From contig CAKMRJ010004445.1 of the NCBI GenBank assembly GCA_928212115.1, positions 83,539,777 through 83,603,776 on the forward strand: a stretch of DNA of 64,000 nucleotides, given 5' to 3'. The first letter of the stretch is position 1. Every line of letters starts with the position of its first letter. A program made the position numbers and the translations under genes. The notes beneath the pieces were generated by a model, which was not told where the DNA came from, made no database searches, and saw only the letters and a program-made list of their open reading frames with translations. Of this stretch, positions 23,301 through 35,188 are shown piece after piece. This DNA is from Lactuca virosa (Eukaryota > Streptophyta > Magnoliopsida > Asterales > Asteraceae).

Positions 23301-23566
23301 TAGGAAACGACGTCCCAACCTTGCAGGAGGTTAAGTCCTGGCTTGGGAAGTGTTTCGCTATGAAGGACCTTGGGGAAGCTGCCTATATCCTAGGGATAAG
23401 GATATTGAGAGATAGGAGTAAGAGACTAATTGGACTTAGTCAAAGTACTTACTTGGATAAGGTGCTGAAGAGGTTCAGTATGCAAGATTCCAAGAAAGGA
23501 GAATTACCAATCCAGAGTAATGCCAAGCTGAGTAAACTCAGAGTCCGAGTACAGAGGCTGAGATAG
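20342..23566 (+). CDS. Element F gag-pol: gag, protease, integrase and reverse transcriptase
   Basis: The frame opens at 20285. The likely start is the ATG at 20342 (MSSNNASGSNPTG), giving 1074 residues. In order: a copia gag; a CCHC knuckle CFYCQDKGHFKRSCP; the protease WVLDTGCGIHICTD; the pre-integrase HHCC (LWHCRLGHVNKKRI ... CESCLLGK); the integrase core with HTDVCGPF, LRSDRGGEY and GVAERRNRTLLDM; then RT with KARLVAKGFTQ, DYDETFSPVAKIKS, WQMDVKTAFLNG, SIYGLKQASRRW and the catalytic box LYVDDILLIG. A one-base loss near 23535 (in gagtaaactcag) shifts the frame, so this ORF ends at 23566 before RNase H. It is otherwise free of lesions over 3.2 kb. Confidence 0.93.
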   Translation: MSSNNASGSNPTGSFSLMNLCGKVIFDGSNFNEWIRNIRMITRYEDKEYVLDRELKVVSEATATPEEFAEFVAHEKDATKVACIMMATMTPELQKSYEDFYPYEMHLDLMERYHQSARQERYEIISSMITARMKDGEPITGHLQKMQRFVDRLLKLNVDFPEEMAILTAENGLKGKAVATSTPSTAPVLAIGQGKGKKRKNPSKGTKGKTLDGSSSSGTKKGPITPSSNPKEAQCFYCQDKGHFKRSCPKYLQDVKDGKVKPTHAGIYTILSNNSSNANSWVLDTGCGIHICTDLQALRRSEQVEHGKINLVMGNRKASPVTKIGVYSLLLNNGLMLDLNKCCYSPEMARNIISFHGLYKQGFSFSFDNKNGAINVYYNDVFYFKALPCDGVYEAVNVVDNLGNNVLYIDSSDSLDKASLWHCRLGHVNKKRIGQLQKAGVLESFDLKSDDSCESCLLGKMTKSPFTGTCDRGEGLLDLVHTDVCGPFRVATRDANRYYVTFTDDYSRYGYIYLIKHKSETFEKFKEFKQEVENQLGRNIKMLRSDRGGEYLSIEFLDYLKECGIVSQLTPPRTPQLNGVAERRNRTLLDMVRSMMSRASLPISFWGYALETAAHILNLVPTKKVAKTPHEMWTGKVPNLDHIKIWGCEAFVRRETHDKLEPRSERCIFIGYPQRSFGYLFYRPSDNVVFVARRGVFREREFISQGDSGRQIDLEELQESSGEGTSNAIDQPEEETPVDPIDESVPPRRSTRVRNTPDFYYGYHITTEGDTFISDSTLIDLDEPNNYREAMAGPESAKWKEAMDSEIQSMYDNQVWNLVDNVPGRKTVGCKWIFKKKTDMDGKVHTYKARLVAKGFTQTPGVDYDETFSPVAKIKSIRVLLAIAAFHDYEIWQMDVKTAFLNGKLAEDVYMAQPEGFVDTRYPNRVCKLDKSIYGLKQASRRWNLCFDEKVKEFGFSRSEDESCVYVRASGSIVSFLVLYVDDILLIGNDVPTLQEVKSWLGKCFAMKDLGEAAYILGIRILRDRSKRLIGLSQSTYLDKVLKRFSMQDSKKGELPIQSNAKLSKLRVRVQRLR

Positions 23567-24270
23567 CTGAAATGAGTCATATACCATATGCTTCCGCTGT
23601 GGGCTCGATCATGTATGCTATGACTTGTACTCGCCCTGATGTGGCCTTTGCTTTGAGCATGGTCAGTAGATATCAAGGGAACCCTGGCAAGGCACACTGG
23701 ACAGCGGTAAAGAACATTCTCAAGTATCTGCGGAGGACTAAGGATTGGGTCCTTACCCTCGGAGGCAGTGATGACTTGAGAGTGGAAGGATATAGCGATG
23801 CTAGCTTCCAGACTGATAGGGATAATTTCCGCTCTCAGTCAGGCTGGGTCTTTATCCTAAATGGAGGGGCAATTACTTGGAAAAGTTCCAAGCAGGAGAC
23901 AGTAGCTGATTCTACTTGTGAATCAGAGTACATAGCAGCAAGTGAAGCAGCTAAGGAGGCGATATGGCTAAAGAACTTCATCGGAGACCTTGGAGTTGTA
24001 CCAGCTATAAAGGAGCCAATGGAAATTTTCTGTGACAGCGAAAGTGCGGTTGCTTTGGCTAAGGAACCGAGAGATCACGGGAGATCTAGGCACATTGACA
24101 GAAAATACCATTTCATAAGACATCGAATAGAAGAAGGACTCCTCGTGGCTAAGAGGGTATCATCAGATGAGAACCCGGCAGATCCCCTCACGAAGGGACT
24201 GAGCAGGGTTAAGCATTTACAGCATGCGAGGCGCATTGGGCTGAAGGATGATATTAGTTTCAATAATTAG
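23537..24270 (+). CDS. Element F pol C-terminus: RNase H, out of frame after one-base loss
   Basis: After the slip near 23535, the pol frame continues as QSPSTEAEIAEMSHIPYASA to the stop at 24270. Typical copia RNase H features are YASAVGSIMYAMTCTRPDV, EGYSDASFQTDRD, SGWVFILNGGAITWKS, ADSTCESEYIAASEA, IFCDSESAVALAKEP and RHIDRKYHFIRHRI, ending PADPLTKGLS. In an active copy this would be fused to RT. The ATG at 23572 is internal and probably not used. Confidence 0.9.
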
Positions 24271-25122
24271 ATTCCTGAAACTTGTAAAATGTAATTGACA
24301 TTTGATGATAAATAAAAGTTGTTATTTATTTATGAGTAAGGTGTTACTATCTTGTGTTGATTGTTTACTATGTTTCAATTTTGCATGTTTTTACTTCCAG
24401 AATAATTATGTTATTATTCAAACCATCCACAGTCAGTCAAACTTTGGAAGTAAGTATTGATTTAAGACTGTCATGAATTTGGCTTGTATGATTTGTCTAA
24501 AAGTGCTTTGGACAATGCAATGGTTGCTACAACATTCATGAGTACTCATAAGGGCTGAGTATTGGATCCAACCCACGCTCACTTGCATCACTTCATGGAA
24601 TTTATCTCGAGTGATCGTGAGACGGTAATATCATATAAATCTTCAAACCTAGAGATATGAGTTGTTGACTATGAGTTGGTTATTCATTGATTGCACGGAA
24701 ACGCATTGGTAACTCGATGTCATAAAACGTGCCTTTGTGAATAATTCAACAAGTAGTTAGTACAAGCATATCAGTCGAAGTTTATCTGTTCCTTCTAGAA
24801 ATAGAAGCGATATCTGGGCCCCTCGATGATTTGGTTTTGACCTATGTACCGGGCCCGGTCAGAACCTAATTGATGTGTTCAATTTAGTTCTATGTCGAAA
24901 CAAATCAGAGATCGAGAAACAAATGCTGGACAATAAGTAAGACCATGTTCCATGTGTTTGTCCGGCTGATATCATGAGAACAGAGGATTATATGATCACT
25001 TATCTTAAATGGCGTATCATCATCATCTCAGTTCCGAGAGACTTTGAAAGAGCTACGATTGCTAGTCGGATTTTGAAGTCATATTTGCAAATATAGTTAT
25101 TAGACTTATCCAAGTGGGAGAC
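24271..25122 (+). other. Element F 3' untranslated region and PPT
   Basis: No ORF of note. The region ends in CAAGTGGGAGAC directly before the 3' LTR. Its text (phrases such as ccacgctcacttgaatcacttcatgg and gtgattgtgagac) has a recognisable cousin at 33700-34330 in G. Confidence 0.8.
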
Positions 25123-25898
25123 TGTTGGATATAGTGTCTAAGTCCATAACTTTATTTGGTATGTACTTGACCCGACCCGGCATGGTCCATTTGGGTTGCA
25201 TGGCATTGCAATACTTGGATAGACTAAATGAGAGAATAAGGCACTTATGATTATTAATATATTATAAGTTCTAATATATTGATAATAGTATTATTTAATT
25301 AGTATTGATCAAGTATTAATCTAGTATTAATTTGGTGATCAAAGTGAGACTAATTAAATATATAAGGTTGATTATGACAATCATCAATTCTTTTATGGTG
25401 GATTAATGATCCATGGTTTATGGGTTTGGTTATAACCATATGGAGCTCCATGGATAGTCTATGGGAGTTACAAACCCATGGGTCATGAGAAATCAAGAGT
25501 CATGACAATTAAGGGCATTCATGTGTAAACCCTAATTGTGACAACACTATAAAAGGAACCCCATAATTGTGACCTAGTGGAACTAGTGTTACTAGAGAGG
25601 GTATAACCGATTTTGAGTGCTAGAAGTATTCTCTCAAGTTATTCCAAGTCTTGTGGTGTTGTATGAAGCATTTGAGGCACAACATTTGGGGTGCTAGGCT
25701 CACAAAGTCTTGAAGGAATCCAAGCAACAACAAGGTATGTATTTCTACTAGTTTTATGTTCTATGTAATCCCCATGTCATGCTAGTTAGGAAATAACCTT
25801 GAAAAAGAAATTTGTGTGTATATAGAGAAAACATAGATTCAAGGTTATTAGGGTTGCATGTACACTTAGGAAGTGTTAGAATGCTCAAAAACCCATCA
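25123..25898 (+). repeat. Element F 3' LTR (776 bp)
   Basis: Partner of 18039-18822. It begins TGTTGGATATAGTG after the PPT and ends ACCCATCA before TTTCA. Confidence 0.92.
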
Positions 25899-27507
25899 TT
25901 TCATCATGCAACAGGTTCTTCTTAAGCTTCTCAGAGCTTGCTCGAACATAATGGATGTCCCGAACAACAAATTCGATGAGATGTTGTCAATCCTTGCAAA
26001 TCTTTTTAATAATCTCAAAGCTCAGGCTCCTACCGCTGATGCTTACGACACCCTGACCCTCCAGCTCAACACTAGCTTTCAGAAGGTGTTTGAAAATTTT
26101 TACGATTTGAAGGAGTCACTTGTATTTGCACCGGTTGCCAGGTCCACCGTTGCAAAAGGAGGAGAAGGACCAAGCCAACCATGGAAACGTGCCTCAGAAT
26201 TTACACTCCAAGATGAAAATGAAAGCTCTGATGATGATTTACAGGTTCTTTCCGGTTCTCCTCATGGTGGTGATAATGACAGTGAAGATGAAGAGGTATA
26301 TGTGAGTTCTTCAAAAGGAGTAGTGGAACTTCAAGCTCCAAAGACGTTTCCTGCCAAGGTGCTAACGGGAAGAACAAAGATTTTGGTCAGCAGTCTCATG
26401 GCCATCAAATCTACGGGATGTTCTTCAGAAAATCATTGAATAAGCAAAGGCTAAAACCAAACAAACGATGGATGCCTTCCGATCATCCACATCCATGCTG
26501 CGTCCAATTCCTGCTCCTCGATGTCTCCCATCGATGATGGTTCTCCACTCCGGAAAACAGATGACATTCCGGAAGAGCCTCTTCAATCCTCTCCTCCGAA
26601 ATTTACCATCGATGAAAATATGCAGCACATCATCTCAGTTCTCAATAAAGACAAGGGTAAAAAGCCCATTTTGGAAGTTCATCAATTTCACCATTCCGGA
26701 CCTCCACCCAAAGAGAAATCAGGATGGTCGCAAGAAGAATTCCATCAGGCACTTGAGGAAAGCATTCATATTCAAGCTGTCAAGGACAATCCTAATCCGA
26801 TGCTAGGTCTCTCTCCTCTCTACCGTGAAGGGATCATCCTTGATTTAGATATAGTACCGCTCATGGACTATGATATCCCCAACAGTGATTCACAAAAACT
26901 TGATCTGCCTCTCTCTCCTTACAACAAATTCTACATCAAGTTCACACCTCTCCATCCAAATGATGATTCGCAATTGACTGTCCGGACTGAACGTGAAAGA
27001 CTAAAGACCTTCCACTCCAGAAATGCCCTTCATCAGAAAGAAGTCTGGTCTAGAAAGAGGATCACCAAAATTTCAGGGTTTGTAAGAAAGGTTCTAACGA
27101 AGTTCGAACTCAATTGTGTGTTATCCTGTTACTACATCTTACGGAACAAACCAACCCAATACACCATCACTAATGCGGATTTTCGTGCAATCAATCCGAA
27201 CGACATTCTGACCATTTCTGGTCATTTCCGGAACCATCAAGTTGACTGTCTGAGCATAGGAGCTTACCATGCAACTCTAAGCTTTCTTAAGGACTACATC
27301 GCTGAATTTTGCCGATGTGATTATGAACTGTCACATATTTTTGGAACTGAAAACTCCCTAGCTAAGATCACGTATGTTCTTCCAGAAGTCTCTTTGATAG
27401 TTGAAGGGCCAATTGAAGATCCAACACTAGGGCTTGTCTACAAGAAGAAGAAGACAAACGAGAAGGACTTCTTTCGAGTCCTAGATAAGCAGCTTGTGCC
27501 AACAAGA
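25899..27507 (+). pseudogene. Element A 3' extra ORF, second part
   Basis: Continues the ORF broken by F at 18038. The frame 25873-26439, which begins in LTR sequence, reads helical text (NKFDEMLSILANLFNNLK) and then an acidic linker (DENESSDDDLQV, NDSEDEEVY). After a frameshift near 26440, the frame 26521-27507 runs to the G insertion. It contains GWSQEEFHQALEESIHIQA, LSPLYREGIILDLDIVPLMD, NKFYIKFTPLHPNDDSQL, YYILRNKPTQYTITNADFRA and CRCDYELSHIFGTENSLAK. The last frame continues in phase on the other side of G. The domain is not one I can name. Confidence 0.6.
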
Positions 27508-28366
27508 TGTTGGATTAGGTGTCTAAGCTCATAACTATAATTGTTATGTACTTGAATTGATAGTAGTAATTTCCTTTTGGGTTGCCTTCAAACCTGGCAA
27601 TTGAATAGGATAATTGTTGGAGAGAGAAGAATGATTTCTTAATTTATTGCTTGGTTAATAACATAATAATCAAGATAAATGATTTATTAATGTATTATGG
27701 ATATAATATATTAATTAGAAATCATATTGTTTAATTAATATTTAATTAGAAATTAATTTGGAATTAATTTTGGGATTAAAGGAATTAATTGAAACTGTAG
27801 GGACTAAAGGTGACAATGTTCAAAAGTTGTGCATTGAGCATTCTAGAACCTCCCTTAGAGGTGGGGAACGAAATCTAGAGTGTCCTAGGGTTTCCTTGGG
27901 CTCTAAGGGTGCCTTGGAAGCCTTAGGGAGGAAGTTAAGGGATTAGGGTTATCTAAGATACACCTGCCTTATCCTAAACCTTCCTTATCACCTATATAAA
28001 CCCCTATAGGGTTGGATTTCATCCAGGGCACTCCAAGAAAGGCTAAGGGCCGAAATTCTACTCTACTTCTCTCTCTCCATAGTAATCCTTGGTTGCTAGG
28101 TTTGTTTGTGAGCCATTAGAGGCGCGACACTTGTGGCGCTTGCTACCAAAGTTCAAGATCTTCAAGGATGTGATTGTTATTACAATATAACAATCAAGCT
28201 ATGTATCCTAACCCTAATTATATGTTAATTTCAAAAAAATTACATGTGCCTCCTAGGGTTTCTAGTTTTTATGTTCAATGCTTGTATGTCTAATAGTGAA
28301 AACATAGATCCTCACCTTAGGGTTGCATGCACACATATGATTGTTTGTTATGTACAAAACCCATCA
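27508..28366 (+). repeat. Element G 5' LTR (859 bp)
   Basis: Begins TGTTGGATTAGGTGTCTAAG and ends ACAAAACCCATCA. It contains CACCTATATAAACCCC near 27990, a likely TATA promoter, and a 62-codon open frame (27758-27946) that is also open in 34331-35188 and in solo LTR B. Confidence 0.92.
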
Positions 28367-28955
28367 GTGGTATCAGAGCCTATGGTTTTTGTTTTCAATT
28401 AGATTTGGTACAATTAATTGAACTAGACAAAATTAGGGTTTATGGCTATTAAACCCTAAGGCCTTTAAATTTTCGCAAATTAGGGTTTAAGAACCCTATT
28501 TTTCGAAAATCCCTAAGGGTTTTCAAACCCTTTCCTTTGGCCACCTTGGAGTCGAAATCTAGGGTTTCCTAACCCTAGGGTTTTTGATTTTTAGGCAAGT
28601 TTGAAAGCCTTGCCTTCCACTCCAAGCAGAAGATTTCGAAATCTAAGGAATCTGTTAGTAGGTTGTTATTTTTGGTAATTATCTTGTTAATTGTTTAATT
28701 GGATAATTAAATATATCCCTGCCTAAATTTCAAAATCCATGGATATAAGATTAAACTAAGTTAATATATTTAATTTAAATTGGTAATCCTTATTTGGTTT
28801 AATAATTTAATTAATTGTTTAATTTTTTGAATAATTATTAAATCAAAATAGTTCAAATTACACCCTTATGGTTTTATTAAGTTAATTAAAAGTTTAATTA
28901 AAAGAGAAAATTAATAAAACCACCTAGTATTTTAAAAGTGTAAAATACACCATTA

Positions 28956-29023
<68 letters not shown>

Positions 29024-29835
29024 AATTAAAAGTCTAATATTATATATGTGTAACTTAAACTGCTAGTCTTACCGTTAGTAGGCCTCATTCACGAAGCCAG
29101 TCTATAAGGGGGGTATAAGGTTATGGCCTATAAAATGGCCGTTTAATGGGTGTCCACTCTCACCCACCGTTTCCTTGATTGGTGGAGGGTCGTTAGCCGA
29201 ACGGGTAGGATAGGGTAAACCCTCTCCTCATTAAAAGTATAATGAATAAAGTAACTAAATCTTTTTACCAAATTCTCAATCTTAGTTACTTTAGGAAAAA
29301 GTGAAATCGATGCAATTCCATGGAATTACACTTTGTACCCTTGTTGAGACGTTAGTGGAGCCTGTGTGGTTAACCGGCACACTAAATGGGTTCTAAGCAA
29401 AGGTAGCGAAGGGTGACTCGGTGTTTGTCATAGTTCGATGGAGCGTGTGTGGTTAACCGGCACATCGAATAGGTGACTGTAACATTGGGGGCACCATGTA
29501 AGTTTGCATGGTTATTCACACCCTGTTTTGTGATCCTCGGCATCCCAGTCACAAATCGAGGGGCATATCAAGATTTAAACATGCCATTGAAAAGTTCAGT
29601 GAATCTCAAAAGATCTAGGAGTTTTCAATACATTTAAAACTTAATCTCCTTTTCGTTTTTCATAGTGGAAAATTAGTGAATCGTCATTCACTTACCTTCA
29701 AATGTTCTGCAAGTTGGATTACGGCATCCCTCTTCCAAATTGTAGAATATTGTGTTGGATCCTAGCCTTAATATCTCATTTGGGTGTTTTATTAAGGACT
29801 CAATCAACTAACTTGAATTTTCTCCTATTTTATAG
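28367..29835 (+). other. Element G leader with TA microsatellite and block shared with F
   Basis: PBS first, then AT-rich leader, a (TA)n run at 28958-29016, then 29068-29580, which matches 19577-20060 of F, including both copies of the GTGTGTGGTTAACCGGCACA word (29355-29382 with one change, 29438-29465). No long ORF. Confidence 0.8.
28958..29016. repeat. (TA)n microsatellite
   Basis: About 58 bases of alternating TA in the G leader. Confidence 0.95.
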
Positions 29836-30560
29836 ATGTCAAAGTCTGACAACTATGGTCTTCCTACATCCGTTGGAAAAAGTTTTCCACGTGAAGATGA
29901 TGTTCCACGATTGTATTGTGGGAAATAGAAATCATGCTTCATTTTCCTCCACATCCTCCAATAATTCTCCCTGACCCACATGTTCGAAGACTTAAAAGTT
30001 CAAGGTCACTCAAGCCCTATTGGCAAAAGACACGAAAATGGAAAGTCTATATGTGCTAATGTCTTGGATAAAAGGTTACATATTGATAAATTGGGATTGT
30101 TGGGTGTCGATGTTTAAAGGAAGTTGGCTGTTGACTTGGTTCTTCAGTCACTTCCCGAATCATATGGTAAGTTCGTTAGAGAGTACTATATGATGGACCA
30201 CGACATCACCCTTATTGATTTGACTTATTTGCTTATTGCTGCTGAATCAGAAATGATTTAGCGCACTGGTCAGCAAATTTGTCTGGTAAATCAATATCCC
30301 AACCCTCTATGGGCAATGGTAACATTGGAAGTCCAAAAAAGTTTTCTCTACACAAGAGAAAGGCTGAGTCTGAGATAGTCTCGTGTGCCATTCCAGAGAG
30401 TCCATAAGTTTCTATTGCCAAAAAGAAGGGGTATTGGTTACGAAGCTGCCCTGACTACCCGAGAGATATAAGAGATGGGAGAGTCAAGATGTATGACTCT
30501 GCTTTGGGTAAACTCCACTATCTAACTCTATTAAGTTCCTATTTGGAGATTCTTAATACA
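29836..30560 (+). pseudogene. Element G gag remnant
   Basis: The ATG at 29836 sits where F has its gag start, after the same leader text. Reading in frame with gaps gives copia gag phrases: VLDKRLHIDKLGLLG, LVLQSLPESYGKFVREYYMM, LLIAAESEMI, and a wrecked zinc-knuckle region (KKKGYWLRSCPDYPRDI in place of a CX2C knuckle). Stops and frameshifts interrupt it many times. Confidence 0.65.
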
Positions 30561-33500
30561 TGATGTGATAAGATTACATTTCGATGTTTTTGAAGGATCG
30601 AAGAAAGGAAAGGAAGCTTAAAGGAAGGAGCAAGCCGAGTCTGATCGTGAAGAAATGGATTTCGATCGCATGATTCAAGGATCAGATATTTAAGCTACTA
30701 CTTTAGAGTTAGGATAGATTGCTAAGTAATATTTACATAGTTTTCATTAGTAATCGCATTGTAAGGACAATATTTTTCCGCAATAAAATAAATTTTGATT
30801 TATCTTATTTATGTTTCCTTGCGATGAATTTTATGAAAATTGGTGTTTGAATGGTTCTATTGTTAGCAATATTGTGAATGGATTTGATTCTTAGTTATGT
30901 TATTTATGGAAATGTCAGAAATTTACCAAATGAGGAAAGATTCTCATCGCCCAAGTTTCAATTGGACAGAAACTTGGAATCATGCAACTGTTATTGTGTG
31001 ACGAATGAGAACCTTCGTATATGGAAAATTGAGACTAATTCCTTGTTCACATAAGTATGTGAGTCAAATGAAGGATAATGAGATCTGGTACACAATGTTG
31101 TGCGCTAGTCAAGTCCACCACAAAGAACGATAAAATGTTCGTCATGATTTGCTAAAAGATTAGTAAATATGATTATACTTAAAAGATTAAGTATGATTCT
31201 GAATCATTGAAAAGTTTCAATGAATGGTAGAACGAATAAGAAGAATCAATTAGGCAAGAAAGATAAAAGTTTCCCCAATCTAAGAAGAAGGGAGAGTACT
31301 TTTGTATCATGTTTATGATCGTCTTAAGAACCATATTACAATTCATCCTCTAAGGACACCTTAGTGCACCAGTATGGCTAAGAAGAGGAGTCGAGAATTG
31401 TCAAAATGGTTAAGACAATAAGATGAATCGTACTTCGTTCCAAAAACAAGTCTTAGAGTCAAACTCCATGATTGTGACTTGAGTGACATAATCTTAAGTA
31501 GGAATGTTCTTACATTTGCACATTTTGGTAAGTTGTGATGTCTTGAATAAGACATAGACCAACTAGTACCAAATTGCGCGTAGTTTTGTCTTGATATAGA
31601 CACACACTAACTCTTGGATATTTGTTTGGTCAAGAAATGTTTCTTGATAAGAGAATATAATATGTAAAGAGGTCAGTGGGAGTCTAAAGATCCTGAAAAG
31701 TTTCAAGAACAAATCAAGAAGTAAACATATTAAACATTAGCACACGACTTTAGGATTGTAACCTATCGTGTTGACATAATTGTATTTCTGTGTCAATCCT
31801 GTTGAGTGATTATGCATATTAGTTCTACGAGTTCTCAATTGAATGCATAAGGGCAAACACCTTGATCAATGAAAGTAAATTTATTGGCATAGGTGAGCTG
31901 CTAAATAACTGGGAAGCAATGGTGGGACCCTTGATGGCAAGAAATTAAGAATGAACATGTTCTATCCATAAGAGTTTGGATTTGTCACAAACATTATCTT
32001 ATGATTGTGGTTATGACAAAATCACATGGATAGAACACATGCACCATAAAATCTAAGTGTCATAAGGTTTCTCTCCTTCATGAAAATGATTGTGAGGAAA
32101 CGCTTTCACTAAGAGAGATTTTAAGGAGATAGCGATTATGTAAATTGCATTCTCGAATTTGATTATGATTACGACATCCTTCTTCATAGTTCGAATTGTG
32201 AGATTTGGCAATTAGTCTGAACATTTGGGACTTAGTAAAATAAGTTTTGAATTAGTTTAGACACTGTGAGCTGCCTAAGGAAAGGTGTGTGATTTTGATA
32301 AGATTAGATAAAGGCTTATCGAAGCATATCGTATTAGAAACAATGAACTTTGGAAGTCAATAAGTATTGTTTTCTAGAAGTTTAGCTGCTTTCTAAAATA
32401 CGTGTCAAAGCTAGTGGGAGCATAAATGTTATGCTGGAATGGATATAATCATCATGTTAGTGGGAGCATGATTATTATTTAAGTATTGCAAGTTGGCAAT
32501 ATTAATTATAGAAAAACAAAAGTTTCACTTTGCAAAGTTGCAGGGGTTGAAAAGTTGTTTTTGTTATAATTAAGGGAGAGAATGTTATACTTCGTTTCCA
32601 ATCTAAAAGCTTAGATCGATAAATTTTAATTGTATTTAGTCAAGGGTATATTTATTATTTGCATTCTCAAAATACGATTATGATTACGACATCCCTCTTC
32701 ATAGTTCGAATTTTGAGAACACAGCAAATAGAAATATTATGACGATATTATAGTAAGAAACTGGTAAAGTATCACGTTTTTCATTATGGATTGTGTCACT
32801 TACGCTTCGGGTATAGGATCGATTGCATATGCAGTAATATTCGACCGTTCTAAAAATTTTCCAAATGCCTAGGGCATTTAGAGGGAAAAAGGAAAAAGAA
32901 CCATTTTTGACTAAAATAATTAAACAACTGCCAAAGACAATCTAAGGTTCGCCAAGGATTGGTCGCTTGTGGACAGTTGAAAGTATGGTCATGGATGGAC
33001 CATATTGACATTATTATGAATAGATAAGATTCTATTTAGAATGAGTTGTCATATGGAAAATATGGAAATGTTTCCATATTGGGAGTTGGATATCGAGAAT
33101 AAATGTCTAGATTGGAAACTTTTATGCAAGAAGGATGTTCAAAGGAATGTACTTTGAATATGAGACTTCATGACTATGGAATTGTCTTGTAACAATCTCC
33201 AATAGAGTATTTTGTAATTTCATTGGCCGAGTCTTGGTGACTTTTGTGCCATGACATTACGAAAAGGACTATTGCATAAAATGTTAGAATCTAACATATT
33301 CTAGTAGTGGCGAGAATTTTTTATTCTTACACTAATGGATTAAGAAATGTGAAATGAGTGTGATTGAAAATGTTATTTAATTATACTATTTCACAAAGTA
33401 AGGACCATAGGTAAACATAGTGTGCATGCTAAGAGCATGGGGCAATTGTAGTAATAATTCAAGTAAGAAGTTGATTACCTGAAACAACAAATGATGAGTA

Positions 33501-34330
33501 GTCAATATGGTGATTAAATAAAATGTTTTATTTATACTCAAAGGTTTGAGGCCATATAGGATTAGTATTATTCTTGTGTTTCACTTTGCATGTTTTGATT
33601 TCCAGAATAACTAAGTTATTCAAACATCCACAGTCGCTCATACATTGGGAGTAGGTATGATGCAAGACTGTCATGAGTCCGTCTGTAGATTGTCTAAAGT
33701 GTTTAGACATAGCAAAAGTTTGTTGCAGAGTTCATGAGTGCTTTAATAAGATTAGAGTATTGGATTAAACCCACGCTCACTTGAATCACTTCATGGATTT
33801 TATTACGAGTGATTGTGAGACGATAATATCTTATATTCTTGAAACAAAGAGATATGAGTTACAGTTTGCAAATCGGTTGCACATTGATAATACGTAAACA
33901 CACCAGTAACTTGGTGTTATAAAACGTATTGTTGTGTGTGATTTGATGAGTAAATAGAGAAAGCATATGAGTCGATGTTTATCCGTTCCTTTTACCCAAA
34001 GTTGGATAAAAGCGATATATGTGGGCCCCTCAATGATTTAGTGATGACACCATAAAGTGCTTGGCCAAGCCGGGACTGATTTGATTTGTTTAATTAGTCA
34101 GTCGTCATAAATCGGAAATCGGGAAACAGAACATAGACAGAGAGAATGATTAAAATCCATGTCTCTTGTCTATACGATATCTAGAATGGAGGAATATATG
34201 ATCCCTTATCTAAGGACACGTCACTGACTAGGTCAGAGTTCGACAACGGCTTTTGATAGCTAAAATTTGCTAGTCAATTTTTGAAGTTATACTTGCAATT
34301 ATAGTTATTAGACTTATCCAAGTGGGAGAC
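30561..34330 (+). other. Element G interior, no usable ORF
   Basis: About 3.8 kb where pol would be expected, with only scattered hints (near 32800 a stretch resembling the RNase H entry YASxxGSIxYA; near 32410-32480 twice the phrase agtgggagca). The last 600 bases resemble the F 3' UTR (ccacgctcacttgaatcacttcatgg) and end in the PPT. Confidence 0.7.
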
Positions 34331-35188
34331 TGTTGGATTAGGTGTCTAAGCTCATAACTATAATTGTTATGTACTTGAATTGATAGTAGTAATTTCCTTT
34401 TGGGTTGCCTTCAAACCTGGCAATTGAATAGGATAATTGTTGGAGAGAGATGAATGATTTATTAATTTATTGCTTGGTTAATAAATTAATAATCAAGATA
34501 AATGATTTATTAATGTATTATGGATATAATATATTAATTAGAAATCATATTGTTTAATTAATATTTAATCAGAAATTAATTTGGAATTAATTTTGGGATT
34601 AAAAGAATTAATTGAAACTGCAGGGACTAAAGGTGACAATGTTCAAAAGTTGTGCATTGAGCATTCTAAAACCTCCCTTAGAGGTGGGGAACGAAATCTA
34701 GAGTGTCCTAGGGTTTCCTTGGGCTCTAAGGGTGCCTTGGAAGCCTTAGGGAGGAAGTTAAGGGATTAAGGTTATCTAAGATACACCTGCCTTATCCTAA
34801 ACCTTCCTTATCACCTATATAAACCCCTATAGGGTTGGAATTCGTCCAGGGCACTCCAAGAAAGGCTAAGGGCCGAAATTCTACTCTACTTCTCTCTCTC
34901 CATAGTAATCCTTGGTTGCTAGGTTTGTTTGTGAGCCATTAGAGGCGCGACACTTGTGGCGCTTGCTACCAAAGTTCAAGATCTTCAAGGATGTGATTGT
35001 TATTACAATATAACAATCAAGCTATGTATCCTAACCCTAATTATATGTTAATTTCGAAAAATTACATGTGCCTCCTAGGGTTTCTAGTTTTTGTGTTCAA
35101 TGCTTGTATGTCTAATAGTGAAAACATAGATCCTCACCTTAGGGTTGCATGTACACATAGGATTGTTTGTTATGTACAAAACCCATCA
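34331..35188 (+). repeat. Element G 3' LTR (858 bp)
   Basis: Partner of 27508-28366, ending ACCCATCA before the TSD CAAGA. Confidence 0.92.

Larger units (their letters stand above)
18039..25898 (+). mobile_element. Element F: nearly intact Ty1/copia retrotransposon (7.86 kb)
   Basis: 5' LTR 18039-18822, PBS TGGTATCAGAG at 18824, gag-pol 20342-24270, PPT AAGTGGGAGAC ending 25122, 3' LTR 25123-25898. The flanks CTTCA (18034-18038) and TTTCA (25899-25903) are a one-mismatch TSD inside the extra ORF of A. By eye the LTRs differ by about eight substitutions and two small indels, so the insertion is young. One frameshift before RNase H is the only coding lesion I noticed. Confidence 0.93.
27508..35188 (+). 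mobile_element. Element G: copia-type LTR retrotransposon with decayed interior (7.68 kb)
   Basis: 5' LTR 27508-28366, PBS TGGTATCAGAGCC at 28368, PPT AAGTGGGAGAC before 34331, 3' LTR 34331-35188, perfect TSD CAAGA (27503-27507 and 35189-35193). By eye the LTRs differ at roughly fifteen to twenty sites, yet the interior has no ORF above 90 codons. Remnants of gag and of a pol-like YASGIGSIAYAV (about 32800) show that it derives from an F-like copia. Confidence 0.92.
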
